Source: Lentisphaerota bacterium
Lineage (GTDB): Bacteria > Verrucomicrobiota > Kiritimatiellia > UBA8416 > JAUUYL01
NCBI GenBank assembly: GCA_030590485.1
Contig: JAUUYL010000006.1
Span: 1 to 64,000 of the forward strand
DNA: 64,000 nt
Direction of reading: 5' to 3'
The notes beneath the pieces were generated by a model that had not been told where the DNA came from, did no database searches, and saw nothing but the letters and a program-made list of their open reading frames with translations. Positions 9,132 through 18,907 of the stretch are shown one piece after another (the first letter of the stretch is position 1; every line of letters starts with the position of its first letter). A program made the position numbers and the translations under genes.

Positions 9132-9989
9132 ATGGATATGAGGGTGGCTAATTATTGGGAGCGGAATGGTGATACGGTCGAGTGTTTGCTCTGTCCTACT
9201 GGATGTATTATAAGTGAGGGGGGTAGTGGTTTCTGTAAGGTACGCGGGGTACGTGAGGGGGAATTGAAGGCTTTGGGTTATGGAAAAGTCTCGTCGGCGC
9301 ATCTGGATCCTATTGAAAAGAAGCCTTTAAATGATTTTTTTCCTGGCAGTATGATATACAGCATTGGGGGGTGGGGTTGTAATCTCTCCTGTGCATTTTG
9401 TCAGAATTGGAGCATATCCCAGGAGTTTCATGATGAGTCGAGGGTTTATGAGCCAGCGGATATTGTTGATGAAGCGAAGGCTTCCGGTTCAATAGGTATT
9501 GCGTACACGTACAATGAGCCTTTGATTTCATTTGAGTTTGTCAGGGATTGTGCGCAGTTGGCGCGTTCTGCTGGGCTTGTGAATGTCCTTGTCACAAATG
9601 GGTATATTAATACTGAGCCTGCCTCTGAGTTGTTGTCTCTTGTCGATGCGCTTAATATTGATATTAAGAGTATGGATCCGGAGTTCTACAAAACACATTG
9701 CGGTGGTGAATTGAATCCCGTTTTGGACTTTGCTGTGCAGGCAAATGCGGCGGGTTGTCATGTGGAGATAACAAACCTGGTGATTCCGGGTTTAAATGAC
9801 AGTGATGATCTTTTTGTGAGTCTTGCTGATTGGATATATGATAATCTGGGTGCAGAGGTTCCGCTTCATTTGAGTGCGTATCATCCGCAGTATAAGATGG
9901 TTGTTAATCGAACTCCGCCGGAAACATTGCTGAACGCGCGAGATTTATGCGAACAGCGGCTCAAGCATGTGTATTTAGGGAACGTCTAG
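9132..9989 (+). CDS. AmmeMemoRadiSam-type radical SAM enzyme (PflA-like)
   Basis: LLCPTGCIISEGGSGFCKVR, GGWGCNLSCAFCQNWSISQ (CxxxCxxC), AYTYNEPLISFE; start MDMRVANYWER chosen. Confidence 0.87.
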   Translation: MDMRVANYWERNGDTVECLLCPTGCIISEGGSGFCKVRGVREGELKALGYGKVSSAHLDPIEKKPLNDFFPGSMIYSIGGWGCNLSCAFCQNWSISQEFHDESRVYEPADIVDEAKASGSIGIAYTYNEPLISFEFVRDCAQLARSAGLVNVLVTNGYINTEPASELLSLVDALNIDIKSMDPEFYKTHCGGELNPVLDFAVQANAAGCHVEITNLVIPGLNDSDDLFVSLADWIYDNLGAEVPLHLSAYHPQYKMVVNRTPPETLLNARDLCEQRLKHVYLGNV

Positions 9990-11683
9990 TTCTGCGTTTC
10001 CGGCTCGGCATCATTTTCTTTGTCGTCATCAAGCGGTCCGAGTTCTTCTCTTAGTCTTGCAATATGGTCCACGAGACCAGCTGAAGCCAGGTTGGCGTTC
10101 AGCCAATCATCATATACGAGAGATGTGCGATAGCGTTCGATCATTGCCAGCACCTGTGGTTTCATGGCCATTATGGAAAGGGCGTCTGCAGGCGTTCGTT
10201 CTACAATGCGAACCAGCAGGATTCCGTCCTCGGTATCCACCACATCGGACAATTCGTCACCGTTGAGTTTCATCACAGTTGGGATAAGTGTGTCGGCATA
10301 CGCGATATCGTTAGAAATGCTACCTTCGTAAACGTTGAAAGGCTTTGTGGTTTCGACTTTCAGCTTCATGCGTTTTGCCAGATCTTTGAGTTTCTTGCCA
10401 TCATCCAGGCCTTTGATCAGTGTGTCTCTAGTGGACGCCGCTTTTTCGTAGAATTTCTTGATCTCAAGTTCCTGTTTGACGGCAGGAATAATGCGGTTCT
10501 TGATTTCATCGAACTCTGGTATTGCCGGTTCAATAGTGTCTTGTGTGGCTATGACATAGATATTGCTCTCCCCGAATATAGCATCGCTGAAATAGCCTTC
10601 ATCATCATCAGGGTCCAGTGAGAATGCAATTCTGTTGAACATTAAGTCTGCATCTATTCCCTGGACGGATTCCGAGGCGGCGAAGAATTCAGAGGTCTGG
10701 ACTTTCATTTTGAAAGTCTGAGCAGCCTGTTCCATGCTTGCCCCTTTTCTGTCGGAGTAGCGTCCAGGCACCATTGCGGAAACAAGATCAGATGCTTTTA
10801 CGGCAGCATCGTTCAGGGCCTTCTTTAATTTAAGCTGGTGGGCAATGCCGTCTTTAACCTCCTTGAGCGGGGTTGGGACGGAAACATTGTTAGTATCTGT
10901 TGTTGTGTAATCGTCTATGTTGAAGGCGTAATAGTCTTCAACGGCTTCTGAGGTGATTTCGATTGCGTCGATGTGCTCATCAACAGGGAACTGGATATAC
11001 CTGACGTTGATTTTCTTTTCAGTCTTAAAGTATTCCTTGTTGGTCTCGTAATATTCTTTTATGTCGGCATCGCTTACTTTAACTTTGGTCACAGTGTTGC
11101 TTAATGACATATGAATGTATTCCGCAATAAAATAGTCCATAAGGCTTCCAGCGCGGTCACTGGCTTCGTTGTGGGGAACCCAGAATGTAGATGCGAGAAC
11201 ATCTATTAATTTGCGAAGTAGTAATTCTTGTCGCATATAATCTTCGTAGTCGCTTTCGGCGATTCTCATGCGCATGAGAATGTCTCTGTATTTGTCGCTG
11301 TTGAAGTTGCCGGCGACAAGGAAGGCCTGGTCTCTTTGCAGGTAGGCGGCAATCTCATCGTTGGCAACAGTGATGCCTATAGCTTTGGCTTGTTTCAGGG
11401 CTGCCAGGCGCATCCATACGCGGTTACGAAGGTACGCGTCTTCTTCCGGGGTGAGGCTTGTGTCGCGGCGCAGTCTGAGTTCGTAATATCTGGCACGGAG
11501 GAATTCACCTTTAGATATGTCATCACCGTTCAGTTCGCCTTCAGCGCCACCGCCGCCCGGGTTTTTATTCTTCATGAGCTGGGTGGCTACTGGCACGGCA
11601 ACAAATGCCAAGACGATAATAAACGCCAGTAGGATGAGAAGGATTTTACTTTTAATCATTTTATTGAATTTTGTAATCAGCAT
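9986..11683 (-). CDS. SurA/PpiD-like periplasmic chaperone or peptidyl-prolyl isomerase
   Basis: N-terminal TM, SurA_N-like helix region, PPIase-like C-terminal region; stop overlaps that of the convergent radical SAM gene at CTAG. Confidence 0.75.
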   Translation of the reverse strand: MLITKFNKMIKSKILLILLAFIIVLAFVAVPVATQLMKNKNPGGGGAEGELNGDDISKGEFLRARYYELRLRRDTSLTPEEDAYLRNRVWMRLAALKQAKAIGITVANDEIAAYLQRDQAFLVAGNFNSDKYRDILMRMRIAESDYEDYMRQELLLRKLIDVLASTFWVPHNEASDRAGSLMDYFIAEYIHMSLSNTVTKVKVSDADIKEYYETNKEYFKTEKKINVRYIQFPVDEHIDAIEITSEAVEDYYAFNIDDYTTTDTNNVSVPTPLKEVKDGIAHQLKLKKALNDAAVKASDLVSAMVPGRYSDRKGASMEQAAQTFKMKVQTSEFFAASESVQGIDADLMFNRIAFSLDPDDDEGYFSDAIFGESNIYVIATQDTIEPAIPEFDEIKNRIIPAVKQELEIKKFYEKAASTRDTLIKGLDDGKKLKDLAKRMKLKVETTKPFNVYEGSISNDIAYADTLIPTVMKLNGDELSDVVDTEDGILLVRIVERTPADALSIMAMKPQVLAMIERYRTSLVYDDWLNANLASAGLVDHIARLREELGPLDDDKENDAEPETQN

Positions 11684-11704
11684 GAGTTTCTTCCTTGTAT
11701 ATAT

Positions 11705-11738
11705 AAAAAATGCATCCCGCCATTAAACGGGATGCATC
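11705..11738 (-). terminator. Rho-independent terminator of the FecR-like gene
   Basis: Minus strand TGCATCCCG-tttaatgg-CGGGATGCA followed by TTTTTT. Confidence 0.8.
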
Positions 11739-11760
11739 TTTCATCAAAATTTAAAGTTTG

Positions 11761-12705
11761 TCAATTACTTCTGCCTTTACCAATCGGCGTTATTGACCGC
11801 GGCTGGGTGGTAGTGGTGGTTGTGCTGGTAGTGGTAGTAACGGTGATGTTTCCGTCAAACTTAATTCTTCTCTTAGGCTTCGCTTCACCGTCTATAGGGA
11901 GTTTGTCCTGCTTGTCTTCAGGAAGCTGATCTGTAAAAACATCTGCAGGGAGAGTGTTGCCGTCCGGCTCGGTGACGATTACTGTGATAATAATCAGATT
12001 GCCGCCTTTAGCTCTTCTGCGCCAGATCTTGACAATTGAGTTTTTCTCAGTTGAAACAACTTTTGGGTTGCCCTGAGAATCTTTGTATTCGATGTCAAAC
12101 ATCCCTTTGAGTGTCTTAATCCTGGTAAAACTACCTGCGTCATCGCCTGACACACTAAGTGCCGTGCCTGCGGAAACCTGATCGATTGCATAATTCATAC
12201 CGAAAATCGTGGTTGATCCGTGTGTGACTATGAACACAACTACGTTAATGTCCTGCTCCTTGTGAGCTTCGCAGGAGAACTTTGTGCCGATTGCGCCGCA
12301 TACTGCGGTGGCTGTTTCGACGTTCAGTGAGTTGCCAGTGTTCTCTGTCAGCATCTCTTCCAGCTCGACTTCTATTTTACCTTCAGTCAGGTGTATGACT
12401 TTCAATTTAGGATTTGTGATTCCGTCGGACATGGTAAGTTCTGCTTTAGCGAGAACGCGACATTCGTTGCCGGCTGAAAGCTGTATGAGCGCTGAGGATT
12501 TTCTGCCGGTACGGACAGTAGTGCCATACGCATAAGCCTTGCCTTCCTGAGCCTTGATGAATTTTCTGGCGCCAGCGGGCTTTACTTCACAGTCACCCGA
12601 TATCTTCATAACGCGAAAGAGTTGCTCGAAAGGTGCGCTGAAAGCTGTTGTGCTCACCAAACACACAAGGAATAACAATGTGGTGATTCTTACCAATCTG
12701 GTCAT
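11761..12705 (-). CDS. FecR-domain secreted protein with Thr-rich C-terminus
   Basis: Signal peptide; FecR-like core VRTGRKSSALIQLSAGNECRVLAKAELTM, GAIGTKFSCE; TTTTTSTTTTTT tail; start MTRLV. Confidence 0.8.
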   Translation of the reverse strand: MTRLVRITTLLFLVCLVSTTAFSAPFEQLFRVMKISGDCEVKPAGARKFIKAQEGKAYAYGTTVRTGRKSSALIQLSAGNECRVLAKAELTMSDGITNPKLKVIHLTEGKIEVELEEMLTENTGNSLNVETATAVCGAIGTKFSCEAHKEQDINVVVFIVTHGSTTIFGMNYAIDQVSAGTALSVSGDDAGSFTRIKTLKGMFDIEYKDSQGNPKVVSTEKNSIVKIWRRRAKGGNLIIITVIVTEPDGNTLPADVFTDQLPEDKQDKLPIDGEAKPKRRIKFDGNITVTTTTSTTTTTTQPRSITPIGKGRSN

Positions 12706-12960
12706 AATCTGTATCTCCTGTTGATTTCTAAATAATCTAACCTTTACTTTGCCATATATAAGCAATGTGGGTGACTAAGTCAAGTGGCATTTTGTTTGAA
12801 ACGCGTATTTAACAGCCTGAAAGAATAATATGTTTTTTTATGTTTTGGCTTGATATTCCGTTCTTAGGCGTGTAAAAGTCTTTCCTTTGCAATATTGCGA
12901 ATTATATAATGTGAATTGTGCCTATAATGTATATATCATCTGAGGGGTAGGAAACAACGT

Positions 12961-14763
12961 ATGGTAAAAGCCCGTTCGAAATCCAAAAAAGTGCCTAAGC
13001 AAGCAAAGAAACCTGTAGCCACGAAGAAACCTGCGGCGAAGAAGAAACCTGTGGCGAAGAAGCCGGTAAAGAAGGTTGCTGCGGGTAAGGCTTTGAAAAA
13101 GGGTGGAAAGGCTGGCTCAGAGAACCTTGATGAACGTTTGAGGCGTGAGCAGCGTAATACGAAAGTCAAGGCGCTGATTAAGATCGCGGAGACTCAGGGG
13201 CATTTGACTTTTAATGATGTCAATGATGCTATCCCTGACGATGTAGTGTCTTCGGATGAACTTGAGCAGTATCTTGTTCTTTTGCGCGGCATGGATATCG
13301 AGATAATTGAATCGACCGCAGTTGATAAGGTTGCCAAGAAGAAGGTGGTCAAGACGGCGAAAAAAGCTGAGCCGGCTAAGTTGGACTTTTTTGACGATCC
13401 AATCCGTATGTATCTTCACCAGATGGGTCAGGTTCCTCTGCTTACCCGTGAGCAGGAAGTCGAGATATGCAAGCGTATAGAAGCTGCTGAGATATCCGTG
13501 AAGCAGATTTTTAATCGTTTTGGCTTTGCTTCTGATATGTATCTCGCGTTGCTTGCGAGGCTGGAAACCAGTCAGGAGCGTTTCGACAGGATTGTTACAG
13601 ATAAGTATGTAGACAGTCGTGATGTTTACATGCAGGCCTTACCCAAGATTAAGAAGGATTTATTAAAGAAGCAGGCGCGGCTTATCAATCTCAGTGTTGC
13701 TTCCCGAAAACCTAAGCTTTCAAAGGGTGTGAAGACCCGGAAACTCCATGAGCTCGAAAAGGCGCGTGAGACTATGGCGAAGGCCTTCGTGAAGTTGCAT
13801 TTCAAGCAGAAGGTCATAGAGACCATGGCTGCTGATGCTGAAAAGCATTACCTGGGTTTTTATGAGGACATAGCTGAGCTGGCTAAGATTGACAGGTCCA
13901 GAAAAAGCAAGAAACGGACCTCGGCATTGGCGGAGACCAGAAAGAAAATTAGAGAATCTGAGTTGATTTTCTGCCTTACGAGCGATGAAATTGTTGCGAT
14001 GTGCGACGAGCTTATAAAGGCGATAGACGCAGGGCAGAAGGCACGAACTGAGATGGTTGAGGCTAATCTGCGGCTCGTAATAAGTATAGTGAAGAAATAT
14101 ATGAACAGAGGGCTTTCATTTCTGGATCTTATCCAGGAGGGGAATACAGGGTTGATGAAAGCTGTGGAAAAATTTGAGTACCGGCGTGGATATAAGTTCA
14201 GTACGTACGCTACATGGTGGATAAGACAGGCGGCCACTCGGGCCATCGCAGACCAGGCGCGTACAATCCGTATTCCGGTGCACATGATAGAAACAATTAA
14301 CAAATTGCTCAGGGTGCAGAAGAAACTTGTGCAGGAGTTGGGGCGTGAGCCGTTGCCTGAAGAAGCAGCGGAAGAAATGGATATGCCCGTCGAAAGGGTG
14401 CGTGCTGTTTACAAGATGGCGCAGCAGCCTATTTCTCTGCAAAGTCCGGTTGGTGATGCTGACGACGCAAATTTCGGAGACTTCATTGAGGACAAAAGCG
14501 CAGAGAATCCTTCTGAAATGACGGCGTATAGTATGCTGAAGGACAGGCTTAAGGATGTTCTGGACACTCTGACGGAAAGGGAGAGGGCGGTGCTTGATTA
14601 TCGTTTCGGATTGACCGATGGGTACTCAAGGACTTTAGAGGAAGTCGGAAAACAGTTCAATGTAACGAGAGAACGTATCCGTCAGATTGAAGCCAAGGCA
14701 CTTCGTAAGCTAAGACATCCAACTCGTATGAGGAAGTTGGAAGGTTTCCTGGAAATGAAGTAG
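12961..14763 (+). CDS. rpoD: RNA polymerase primary sigma factor with Lys/Ala-rich N-terminal extension
   Basis: [78 protein letters not shown]. Confidence 0.95.
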   Translation: MVKARSKSKKVPKQAKKPVATKKPAAKKKPVAKKPVKKVAAGKALKKGGKAGSENLDERLRREQRNTKVKALIKIAETQGHLTFNDVNDAIPDDVVSSDELEQYLVLLRGMDIEIIESTAVDKVAKKKVVKTAKKAEPAKLDFFDDPIRMYLHQMGQVPLLTREQEVEICKRIEAAEISVKQIFNRFGFASDMYLALLARLETSQERFDRIVTDKYVDSRDVYMQALPKIKKDLLKKQARLINLSVASRKPKLSKGVKTRKLHELEKARETMAKAFVKLHFKQKVIETMAADAEKHYLGFYEDIAELAKIDRSRKSKKRTSALAETRKKIRESELIFCLTSDEIVAMCDELIKAIDAGQKARTEMVEANLRLVISIVKKYMNRGLSFLDLIQEGNTGLMKAVEKFEYRRGYKFSTYATWWIRQAATRAIADQARTIRIPVHMIETINKLLRVQKKLVQELGREPLPEEAAEEMDMPVERVRAVYKMAQQPISLQSPVGDADDANFGDFIEDKSAENPSEMTAYSMLKDRLKDVLDTLTERERAVLDYRFGLTDGYSRTLEEVGKQFNVTRERIRQIEAKALRKLRHPTRMRKLEGFLEMK

Positions 14764-14815
14764 CTGCCTGGCCTCCTGGCCAACGGATAAATAACCAAGA
14801 TTAAGGAGAAATGTA

Positions 14816-15247
14816 ATGGATAAATATTTTTTATCACTTGAAGAGCTGGTAGTAGTTGGTGTGTGTTCGCTGGCATGGTTCGTTGTGGGCTTGCAGCTGG
14901 GCTCGCGAAGGAACAAGAAGAAAGGTCGTGGACCATCTGCTAAACGTCGTGGTGGATCTGATCGAAACAGGGGTGGGCGGGGACCTAGTAATGGTGACGT
15001 CGAGCTTTATGTCGGCAACTTGTCGTATGATGTTTCTGAAAAAGATCTTAAGCAGGCATTTAAGGAGTTCGGGAAAGTCGCTTCAATCCGGTTGATCAAG
15101 AATAAGTTCAATGACAAGTCAAAAGGTTATGGCTTTATTGAAATGCCCAACAGGAATGAGGCTGAGCTGGCGATCCGCAGGATGAACAACAAGGACATCC
15201 AGGGGCGCAGGATTATTGTTAACGAAGCTAAAACCAGAGAGCGTTAA
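14816..15247 (+). CDS. RRM RNA-binding protein with N-terminal transmembrane segment
   Basis: LYVGNLSYDVSEKDLKQAF (RNP2) and KGYGFIEM (RNP1); N-terminal LVVVGVCSLAWFVVGLQLG hydrophobic helix followed by SRRNKKK. Confidence 0.88.
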   Translation: MDKYFLSLEELVVVGVCSLAWFVVGLQLGSRRNKKKGRGPSAKRRGGSDRNRGGRGPSNGDVELYVGNLSYDVSEKDLKQAFKEFGKVASIRLIKNKFNDKSKGYGFIEMPNRNEAELAIRRMNNKDIQGRRIIVNEAKTRER

Positions 15248-16649
15248 AGCAGGCAATATCAGGCCGACGAACTATATAAGTACCAGAGGCAGCATCGACC
15301 CTATCGGGTTTAGTGATGCCGTACTCATGGGTCTTGCCAGCGACGGCGGATTATTGCTTCCTGAACAGATTCCGGATGTTTCCGATAAACTTGCCGATTG
15401 GCGAGGGTTGTCGTATGTGGAGCTGGCAGAAGAAGTAATGTCCCTTTATGTGGACTTGCCGCGTCCTGATCTCAAGAAGCTTCTTGAGCAAAGCTATGGG
15501 ACTTTTTCGCATAATGAGGTGACTCCTGTCGTTTCTGTTGGCGGTATTCATGTGGCTGAGTTGTTTCACGGGCCGACATTGTCGTTTAAGGATATTGCAC
15601 TCCAGTTCCTGGGTAACCTGTTTGAATATATTCTCGCTGAGACTGGTGGCTCTCTCAATATAGTGGGTGCGACCAGTGGTGACACAGGAAGTGCAGCTAT
15701 ATATGGTGTAAAGGGCAGGGATCGGATTCGAATATTCATCATGCATCCGCATGGGCGGACGAGCCGGATACAAGAACTGCAGATGACGACGGTTCCTGAT
15801 GAGAATGTTTTCAATATCTCGGTTGAGGGAGATTTTGACGATTGTCAGAATGTTCTGAAAGGCATGTTTAATGATCTTGAGTTCAAGGAGGAGTTTTCGC
15901 TGGGTTCGATTAATTCCATAAACTGGGCACGTCTGCTTGCTCAGATCGTGTATTACTTTTACGCTGCTTTCAGGGCTATGGATATTACAGGGAAGACTAG
16001 GGTTTCGTTTTCTGTTCCCACCGGTAATTTCGGCGACATTTTCGCCGGCTATATAGCCTCAAACATGGGGTTGCCTATTAAGAAGCTGGTCTTGGCAACC
16101 AACGAGAATGATATTCTTTCACGCTTCTTTAATACCGGAGTGTACAGTCTTGGTGATGTTCATGCTACTATCAGTCCTTCCATGGATATTCAGGTGGCCA
16201 GCAATTTCGAGCGTTATCTTTACTACAGATGTGACAAGGATGCTCGAAAGTTGTCGGCTTTGATGGACGAGTTTAGTAAGTTGGGTCGGATGGAAGTGGA
16301 GAGTCTTTCTGATGAGGGTGTTGACGGGTTGTTTGACGCTACGGCGGTTGATGCTGAATCCACGCTCAAAACAATTCGCGAATATCATGAGAAGTATGAT
16401 TATCTCCTGGACCCACACACTGCGGTGGGGGTTTTTGCGGGAGACAAATTTGTTGAGAAGGATGTGCCGATGATCTGTCTGGCAACTGCGCATCCCGCAA
16501 AGTTTAGTCAGGCTATTATTGACGCGCTTGGAGAGAACGTTGCGCATCATCCGGCTATTGATAGTTTGGAGGGGATGCCGACGAGATGCAGTACGTTGCC
16601 TGTATCTGTGGATGCTGTTAAGTCGTATATTAAAGGGAAGTGTATATAG
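15216..16649 (+). CDS. thrC: Threonine synthase
   Basis: YISTRGSIDPIGFSDAVLMGLASDGGLLLPE, HGPTLSFKDIALQFLGN, GATSGDTGSAA, SVPTGNFGDIFAGY; start (TTG at 15216) uncertain. Confidence 0.93.
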   Translation: MLTKLKPESVKAGNIRPTNYISTRGSIDPIGFSDAVLMGLASDGGLLLPEQIPDVSDKLADWRGLSYVELAEEVMSLYVDLPRPDLKKLLEQSYGTFSHNEVTPVVSVGGIHVAELFHGPTLSFKDIALQFLGNLFEYILAETGGSLNIVGATSGDTGSAAIYGVKGRDRIRIFIMHPHGRTSRIQELQMTTVPDENVFNISVEGDFDDCQNVLKGMFNDLEFKEEFSLGSINSINWARLLAQIVYYFYAAFRAMDITGKTRVSFSVPTGNFGDIFAGYIASNMGLPIKKLVLATNENDILSRFFNTGVYSLGDVHATISPSMDIQVASNFERYLYYRCDKDARKLSALMDEFSKLGRMEVESLSDEGVDGLFDATAVDAESTLKTIREYHEKYDYLLDPHTAVGVFAGDKFVEKDVPMICLATAHPAKFSQAIIDALGENVAHHPAIDSLEGMPTRCSTLPVSVDAVKSYIKGKCI

Positions 16650-18886
16650 TGGATAAATTAAGTGAACAGGTTTTAATGCATCTGTCCGATCAGGGCAATA
16701 CGCCCATGAGTTCCGGGGAGATCTCAGCGGTTCTTCAGCTGGGGCTTCATGCACCTAAGAAGTTGCAGAAATCGTTGAGCCGACTTGTGTCGACTGGCAA
16801 GATTGTACGGTCCAGAAAAGATAAGTACATCATGGCGGCGCCTGCAGACCTTGTTACGGGCACCCTGGATGTGTTGCGCAGCGGTAATGCATTTCTCGCG
16901 CCTGCCAGTGGTGGAGAGGATGTGTTTATTTCGTCGCGGGATATGGGGACTGCGCTTCCTGGAGACATGGTGGTGGCGCGTTTATTGCACGAATCGTTGA
17001 GCAGGGCTGGCGACAGTCGCAATGGCAAGGTAATCAAGATTCTTGAACGGGGCAGGCATGATATTGTCGGGACATTGGCGTCAACAGGTAAGTTTCTGTA
17101 TGTTGTGCCTGTAAGTCCTAATTATTCAAAAGATTTCTATGTTCCTGATTCTGCAGGGGCAAAGCCTGGAGACCGCGTGGTAATAAGGTTTTCCAGCTGG
17201 CTGAATAAGCATGTCAGCCCTGAGGCTGAGATTGTCGATGTCATTGGGCCTGCATCGGATCCATCGTTTGATACTACTGCGCTGGTTCGTCATCACGGGT
17301 TCAGGACGGATTTCCCGACTGCAGTCTTGGCGGAAGCTGAATCGGTTTCGACATTAATGGAAGAGCCGGGTGAAAGACTAGATTTTCGAAAGAAGTTTGT
17401 AATGACGATCGACCCTGATTCCGCTCGTGATTTTGATGATGCGCTTTCACTCGAGCGTGACGATTCTGGCAACCGTGTGCTTGGGGTTCATATTGCTGAT
17501 GTTTCTCATTTCGTCAGGAAGGGTAGTCCTCTTGATAAGGAGGCTAAGGCACGGGGTACGAGTGTTTATCTTCCTGATCTGGTTATACCGATGATACCTG
17601 AGCAGTTGTCCAATGGAGTTTGCAGTCTCAAGCCGAATGAAGATCGCTTGGCGTTCTCGGTTTTCATGACTCTCGACAATGGCGGCAAGGTCATTAAGAG
17701 TGAGTTTGCAAAAACAATTATACATTCAAAAGTTCGTCTTACATATGGGCAGGCGCTGTCTATTCTTGAGGGTAAGAAGGATCCTTCGGTAAATGTCGAT
17801 GGTACGGATAAGTTGCTCAAGGAGTTTCATGCTATTGCGCAGAAGTTCAGGTCGGAGCGGTTTGCCCGTAATGCCTTGAATCTTGACATGCCGGAATGTG
17901 AAGTTGTTTTGGACAAGAGTGGGCGCATGACTGGGGTCAGGCTTCTTGAAAATGATATTTCGCATCAGTTAATCGAAGAATGCATGGTTGCGGCTAATGA
18001 GGCTGTGGCGCGCGAGCTGGCCAATGAAGGTATGCCGATTATTTCCCGCTTTCATGATAATCCACAGCCTAAAAAGATCGAGGATTTGCAGGCTACTCTT
18101 GCAGGGATGGGGCATCAGCCTGGAGATTTGTCTAATCCGTCTAATCTGGCAGCATTTCTCACCAGGACAGCGGATGATCCTTTGGCGCATAGTATTAAGA
18201 TTGCGGTGCTCAGGAGTATGCAGAGGGCGGTATATACGGCGCAGGAGCGTGGGCATTTCGGGTTGGCAAAGGCGCATTACGCGCATTTCACTTCGCCCAT
18301 AAGACGTTATCCTGATTTGGTTTTGCATCGGCAACTGACTGAATTTTTGTGTTTCGGCAAGAAGAACTCCTACAAGAAAGATCAGCTTGAGTTGATAGCT
18401 CAGTCTTCGTCAGAAACAGAGAGGGAAGCTGATGAGGCTGAACGAGCCATTCTTGAGATTAAGAAGTATCGCTTCCTGCAGCAGCAGATTGACACGGACA
18501 AGGTAGAAACATATGAAGCGATTGTGGTGAAGGTTTCCAATGTTGGTTTGTTTGTCGAGTTGATTGATATTCAGGTGCAGGGATTGGTTCACATGAGAAA
18601 AATTTCCGGCCGTTTTGTGAATTTTGACAAGAAAGACATGTCCTTGTCGGATGGGCGCAAACGTTTCAAGGCGGGTGACCGGGTGAATGTCTATGTTTCG
18701 AACGTGGACTTCGAGAAGCGTCGTCTTGATTTTGGTTTACAAGGTCAGGAGGGGCGTGCTTCGGGTAAGCCTGGTAGAAAGCGTACGGGAAATAATCCTG
18801 GTAAAAAATCTGTTTCTGGTAAATCTGGACGTAAGCGTTTTTCGAATCAGTCTCGAAAGAGAAGAGGCCCCTCAAAAAAACGCTGA
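16640..18886 (+). CDS. rnr: Ribonuclease R
   Basis: FVMTIDPDSARDFDDALSLE, GVHIADVSHFVRKGSPLDKEAKARGTSVYLPDLVIPMIPEQLSNGVCSL, S1 domain, basic C-tail; alternative GTG start at 16649. Confidence 0.93.
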   Translation: MYIVDKLSEQVLMHLSDQGNTPMSSGEISAVLQLGLHAPKKLQKSLSRLVSTGKIVRSRKDKYIMAAPADLVTGTLDVLRSGNAFLAPASGGEDVFISSRDMGTALPGDMVVARLLHESLSRAGDSRNGKVIKILERGRHDIVGTLASTGKFLYVVPVSPNYSKDFYVPDSAGAKPGDRVVIRFSSWLNKHVSPEAEIVDVIGPASDPSFDTTALVRHHGFRTDFPTAVLAEAESVSTLMEEPGERLDFRKKFVMTIDPDSARDFDDALSLERDDSGNRVLGVHIADVSHFVRKGSPLDKEAKARGTSVYLPDLVIPMIPEQLSNGVCSLKPNEDRLAFSVFMTLDNGGKVIKSEFAKTIIHSKVRLTYGQALSILEGKKDPSVNVDGTDKLLKEFHAIAQKFRSERFARNALNLDMPECEVVLDKSGRMTGVRLLENDISHQLIEECMVAANEAVARELANEGMPIISRFHDNPQPKKIEDLQATLAGMGHQPGDLSNPSNLAAFLTRTADDPLAHSIKIAVLRSMQRAVYTAQERGHFGLAKAHYAHFTSPIRRYPDLVLHRQLTEFLCFGKKNSYKKDQLELIAQSSSETEREADEAERAILEIKKYRFLQQQIDTDKVETYEAIVVKVSNVGLFVELIDIQVQGLVHMRKISGRFVNFDKKDMSLSDGRKRFKAGDRVNVYVSNVDFEKRRLDFGLQGQEGRASGKPGRKRTGNNPGKKSVSGKSGRKRFSNQSRKRRGPSKKR

Positions 18887-18907
18887 TCCTTGAAGCCGTG
18901 AACCTCC

